NCBI RefSeq assembly: GCF_051380735.1
Contig: NZ_JBNYXQ010000001.1
Location: 1,550,001 to 1,614,000, forward strand
Source of the DNA: Janthinobacterium sp051380735
Lineage (GTDB): Bacteria; Pseudomonadota; Gammaproteobacteria; Burkholderiales; Burkholderiaceae_D
Reading direction: 5' to 3'
DNA: 64,000 bases
Shown in pieces: positions 61,677-64,000 of the stretch (position 1 is the first letter of the stretch; each line of letters begins with the position of its first letter). A program made the position numbers and the translations under genes. The notes below the pieces were generated by a model. That model worked only from the letters and a program-made list of their open reading frames with translations, was not told the DNA's origin and ran no database searches.

Positions 61677-62417
61677 TTATTTGCGCGCCGCTGCAAGCCG
61701 CACCAGCAGCGGCGCGTACATCTCGCGCGTATGGCTGTTCCAGCGCTGCATGGCGCTGTCAATATCCTGGCACAGGCGTTCCGACAAAATCGTGTCACCC
61801 TGGCCCAGCGCCCAGATCGCGTATTCGGCGCGCGACTCAAAACTGCCGTGGCGCGTCAGGGCATCGTCAAATTGCGCTTTCGCTTCGGCCTGGCGTCCGC
61901 TTTGCGCCAGCGCGCGCGCCGTCAGCAATGACACGATCTCCGGGCGAAAATGGACATCGCTGCGGCGGATGAATTCCAGGTGCGTCAACGCTTCCGCACC
62001 GCGCTCGCACTCCAGGTAGGCGCGCGCGGCGCCCATGCGAATTTCCAGGTCCGACGCAAACGCGCCCTGCAGGCAAGCCTCGTAGGTGCTGGCCGCCGCC
62101 TGCGGGTCGCCCGCCTCCAGCTGCGCACTGGCCAGGCGCATCTGGTTTTGCGCGGTCGGCGTGTAGTCATAGGCGGCGCGCGCTTCGCGCAGTTCGCGGT
62201 TCGGGTCCAGCACCTGCACCGCCACGGACGCAACCTTGCGCGCCCCTTGCGGCAAGCGTGAATTGGGCAGGAAGATGGCGAAGAAATACACCAGGCTGCC
62301 CAGTAGCGGGAAAATAAACAGTATCAGCAGCCAGTACAGCGGCTGCCCGTTGCGCACCGCGTGCACCGCGAAAAACAGTGCGACCAGAATATGCAAGCCT
62401 ACGCCAAAAATCTCCAT
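61677..62417 (-). CDS. Membrane-anchored TPR protein
   Basis: A 246-residue protein: two N-terminal helices (GVGLHILVALFFAVHAVRNGQPLYWLLILFIFPLLGSLVYFFAIF), as in PLDc_N-type domains, then tetratricopeptide-like helices (AYDYTPTAQNQMRLASAQLEAGDPQAAASTYEACLQGAFASDLEIRMGAARAYLE; ALAQSGRQAEAKAQFDDALTRHG). Likely a scaffold at the inner membrane. Partner unknown. Confidence 0.75.
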   Translation of the reverse strand: MEIFGVGLHILVALFFAVHAVRNGQPLYWLLILFIFPLLGSLVYFFAIFLPNSRLPQGARKVASVAVQVLDPNRELREARAAYDYTPTAQNQMRLASAQLEAGDPQAAASTYEACLQGAFASDLEIRMGAARAYLECERGAEALTHLEFIRRSDVHFRPEIVSLLTARALAQSGRQAEAKAQFDDALTRHGSFESRAEYAIWALGQGDTILSERLCQDIDSAMQRWNSHTREMYAPLLVRLAAARK

Positions 62418-62491
62418 GCCCTTGTTTCTCCATTCATGTTCATGATTGCCGATGTTACACCGGCCGGTAGCGTATCACCAGATGCGCAGAC

Positions 62492-63886
62492 TTAAGGCAC
62501 CGGCCGCCAGCCGCCGCCCATGGCGCGATATAAATCCACCGAGGCGACCAGGATACGCGTCTTCAGTTGCAGCAAGCCCACGTCGGCGCTGTACAAGCTG
62601 CGCTGGGCATCGAGTTCTTCCAGGTAAGAAGCATAGCCGTTGCGGTAGCGGTTGTGGGCGATGCGCAGCGTCTCGGCTGAGGTAGCACGGCGTGCGTCGT
62701 TTTCCACCGCCTGCTGGCGCAAGCGGTAAATGGCACCCAGGCTGTTTTCGGTTTCGGAAAAAGCATTCCTCACCACGTTTTCATAGGTGTAGACCAACTG
62801 GTCGCGCTGGGCGCCGACGATATCGGTCTGCGCCTGCACGCGGCCACCGTCGAACAGCGGGCCGCTGGCAAGCGCCGTCAAGCGCCACAGGGCCACGGGC
62901 GCATGCAAAAAATCGGTCAGCGCGGTGGCCTGGCCGCCGCCGGTGGCCGTCAGCTTGAACGAGGGCAGCAACTGGTCGCGCGTGGCGGCCAGGCTGGCGT
63001 TGGCGGCCGCCAGGTTATGCTCGGCGCGCGCGATGTCCGGGCGGCGGCGCAGCAGTTCCGACGGCAGGCCGGCCGGCACCGAAGGCGCCGTCAGCGCTTG
63101 CAGCGGCAGGCCGCGCGCGATGGGTCCGGGATTGCCGCCCACCAGCAGCGCCAGCGCGTTCTCCTGCTCAAAAATTTGCCGCTGCAACTGCGGCACCAGT
63201 TCGGCCGCCGCGTGGTATTCCGACTGCGCCTGCTGCCATTCCAGTTGCGAGCTGTAGCCCACTTCGAACTGCTTGCGGGCCAGCTCGCGCGACTGCACAC
63301 GCAGCTCCAGGGTCGCTTGCGTCAGCGCCAGCTGGGCGTCCAGGCCCCGCAAATTCAGGTAGGCCGTGGCCACGCTGGCGGCAATCGACAGGGCTGCCGC
63401 GTCGAGGCTGGCCTGCTCGGCGCGAAAGCTTTCGCCGGCCGCGTCGCTCAGTTTGCCGAGCCGCCCCCACACATCGATTTCATAGCTGGCCTGCAGCTCG
63501 GCCTGGAACGCATTCGTCACGTAGGGGGTGCCGTTCGAGGCCAGCGTGCGGGTGCGCGTGGGCGAGCCATCGAACGACAGCGTGGGTGCATGGTTGGCGC
63601 CGGCCTGCGCCAGGCGCGCGCGGTATTCTTCCACGCGGGCGCGCGCCACGCGCAGGTCGCCATTGTGGGCCAGCGCGGTGGCCACCAGATTGCTCAGTAC
63701 CGGGTCGCCAAACGCCTGCCACCACAACTGCTCGACCTGCACGGTCCCCGCCACCGGCGCACCGGCGGCCTGCGCGCGCCAGCCCGAGGGCAGCTGCAGG
63801 TTTGACGCCGGCTGCGGCGGCGCCGTGGCCGCGCAGCCGGCCAGCGCCAGGGCCAGCGCCACCGCAACAACAGACGGGCGCATCAT
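62492..63886 (-). CDS. Efflux outer-membrane lipoprotein channel (NodT family)
   Basis: A 464-residue TolC-like channel with lipobox LALAGC. It starts MMRPSVVAVALALALAGCAATAPP; repeats at ALAHNGDLRVARARVEEYRARLAQAGANHAPTLSFDG and RRRPDIARAEHNLAAANASLAATRDQLLPSFKLTATGG. The ATGATG overlaps the stop of the upstream adaptor gene, so it is part of a second efflux operon entering from the right edge. Confidence 0.9.
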   Translation of the reverse strand: MMRPSVVAVALALALAGCAATAPPQPASNLQLPSGWRAQAAGAPVAGTVQVEQLWWQAFGDPVLSNLVATALAHNGDLRVARARVEEYRARLAQAGANHAPTLSFDGSPTRTRTLASNGTPYVTNAFQAELQASYEIDVWGRLGKLSDAAGESFRAEQASLDAAALSIAASVATAYLNLRGLDAQLALTQATLELRVQSRELARKQFEVGYSSQLEWQQAQSEYHAAAELVPQLQRQIFEQENALALLVGGNPGPIARGLPLQALTAPSVPAGLPSELLRRRPDIARAEHNLAAANASLAATRDQLLPSFKLTATGGGQATALTDFLHAPVALWRLTALASGPLFDGGRVQAQTDIVGAQRDQLVYTYENVVRNAFSETENSLGAIYRLRQQAVENDARRATSAETLRIAHNRYRNGYASYLEELDAQRSLYSADVGLLQLKTRILVASVDLYRAMGGGWRPVP

Positions 63887-64000
63887 TGTTTGACCTTCTT
63901 CGGCGGTGGTGGCGGCGCCGGGTTTTCCGCAGAATCATTTAGCACGGCCGACGTATCGACGCTGACCACCACCGACATGCCCGGCACCAGCCGGCGTGCA
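63883..64000 (-). CDS. Membrane fusion protein, EmrA/HlyD-type (C-terminal 38 residues only)
   Basis: The visible end reads RRLVPGMSVVVSVDTS, followed by a Pro/Lys-rich tail and a stop. LxPGMSVxVxVDT is the usual closing strand of EmrA-like adaptors. The stop overlaps the NodT channel start, indicating translational coupling. The pump gene would lie further right. Confidence 0.7.
   Translation of the reverse strand, partial: ARRLVPGMSVVVSVDTSAVLNDSAENPAPPPPPKKVKQ

Overview
The window is a high-GC chromosomal segment from a Gram-negative bacterium. Gene families, codon choice and layout (TonB/PepSY iron cluster, RND pumps, many GGDEF and LysR/TetR regulators, a phasin) fit a betaproteobacterium of the Oxalobacteraceae, Janthinobacterium/Duganella/Massilia type. 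That placement is inference, as no rRNA gene is present. No tRNA, rRNA, CRISPR array or prophage was seen.

Layout. 1-541: start of phosphoglucomutase (minus, runs off the left edge). 668-6152: Fur-box-preceded iron operon (TonB receptor, DUF4198, DUF3649, PepSY reductase-like protein, DUF3325). 6248-9911: RDD protein, a GGDEF protein with a degenerate EAL domain, and a tetR-cytochrome b561 pair with a double operator. 9930-12404: araC-xylB with a 19-codon upstream ORF. 12532-14311: decayed IS66-family element with perfect ends. 14397-23153: accessory island holding a divergent secreted protein, a glycine-rich candidate type I secretion substrate, a full type I export machine (ABC, HlyD, TolC), and a scar zone with a 37-residue 3' fragment of homoserine dehydrogenase, a HEAT-like ORF, a YcxB-like ORF and a half phosphatase gene.

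23279-30665: fructan/fructose locus (periplasmic sugar-binding protein, permease, ATPase, RbsD/FucU mutarotase, GH32 lipoprotein, ROK regulator). The extracellular GH32 enzyme would release fructose, the ABC system import it, the mutarotase help anomer exchange and the ROK protein control the set. 30686-33033: two acetyltransferases and a CodA-type deaminase. 33356-39938: phasin, heterodimeric ABC exporter, TPR-GGDEF cyclase. 39982-48366: small lipoprotein, zinc-ribbon protein, M29-like peptidase, LysR with a dioxygenase/TIM-barrel pair, LysR with a PdxI-like reductase, orphan OhrR. 48532-53861: M1 peptidase with DUF6702, 2OG-Fe dioxygenase, REC-histidine kinase. 53934-54034: candidate small RNA. 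54108-60651: CerR-type regulator heading an RND operon with a strong terminator. 60704-64000: lipoprotein, TPR membrane protein, and the start of a second efflux operon (OMF plus partial EmrA-like adaptor).

The most interesting part is 14.4-23.2 kb: a self-contained type I secretion locus whose substrate has a lysozyme-like N-terminal signature (weak), a (GGT)16 tract and an in-frame stop right after its best start codon, next to several gene remnants that mark recombination. Other good leads are a promoter-to-terminator small RNA with a CUCCUCC motif, a levanase whose inserted domain is nested inside a copy of itself, and an EAL domain that has lost several catalytic residues.
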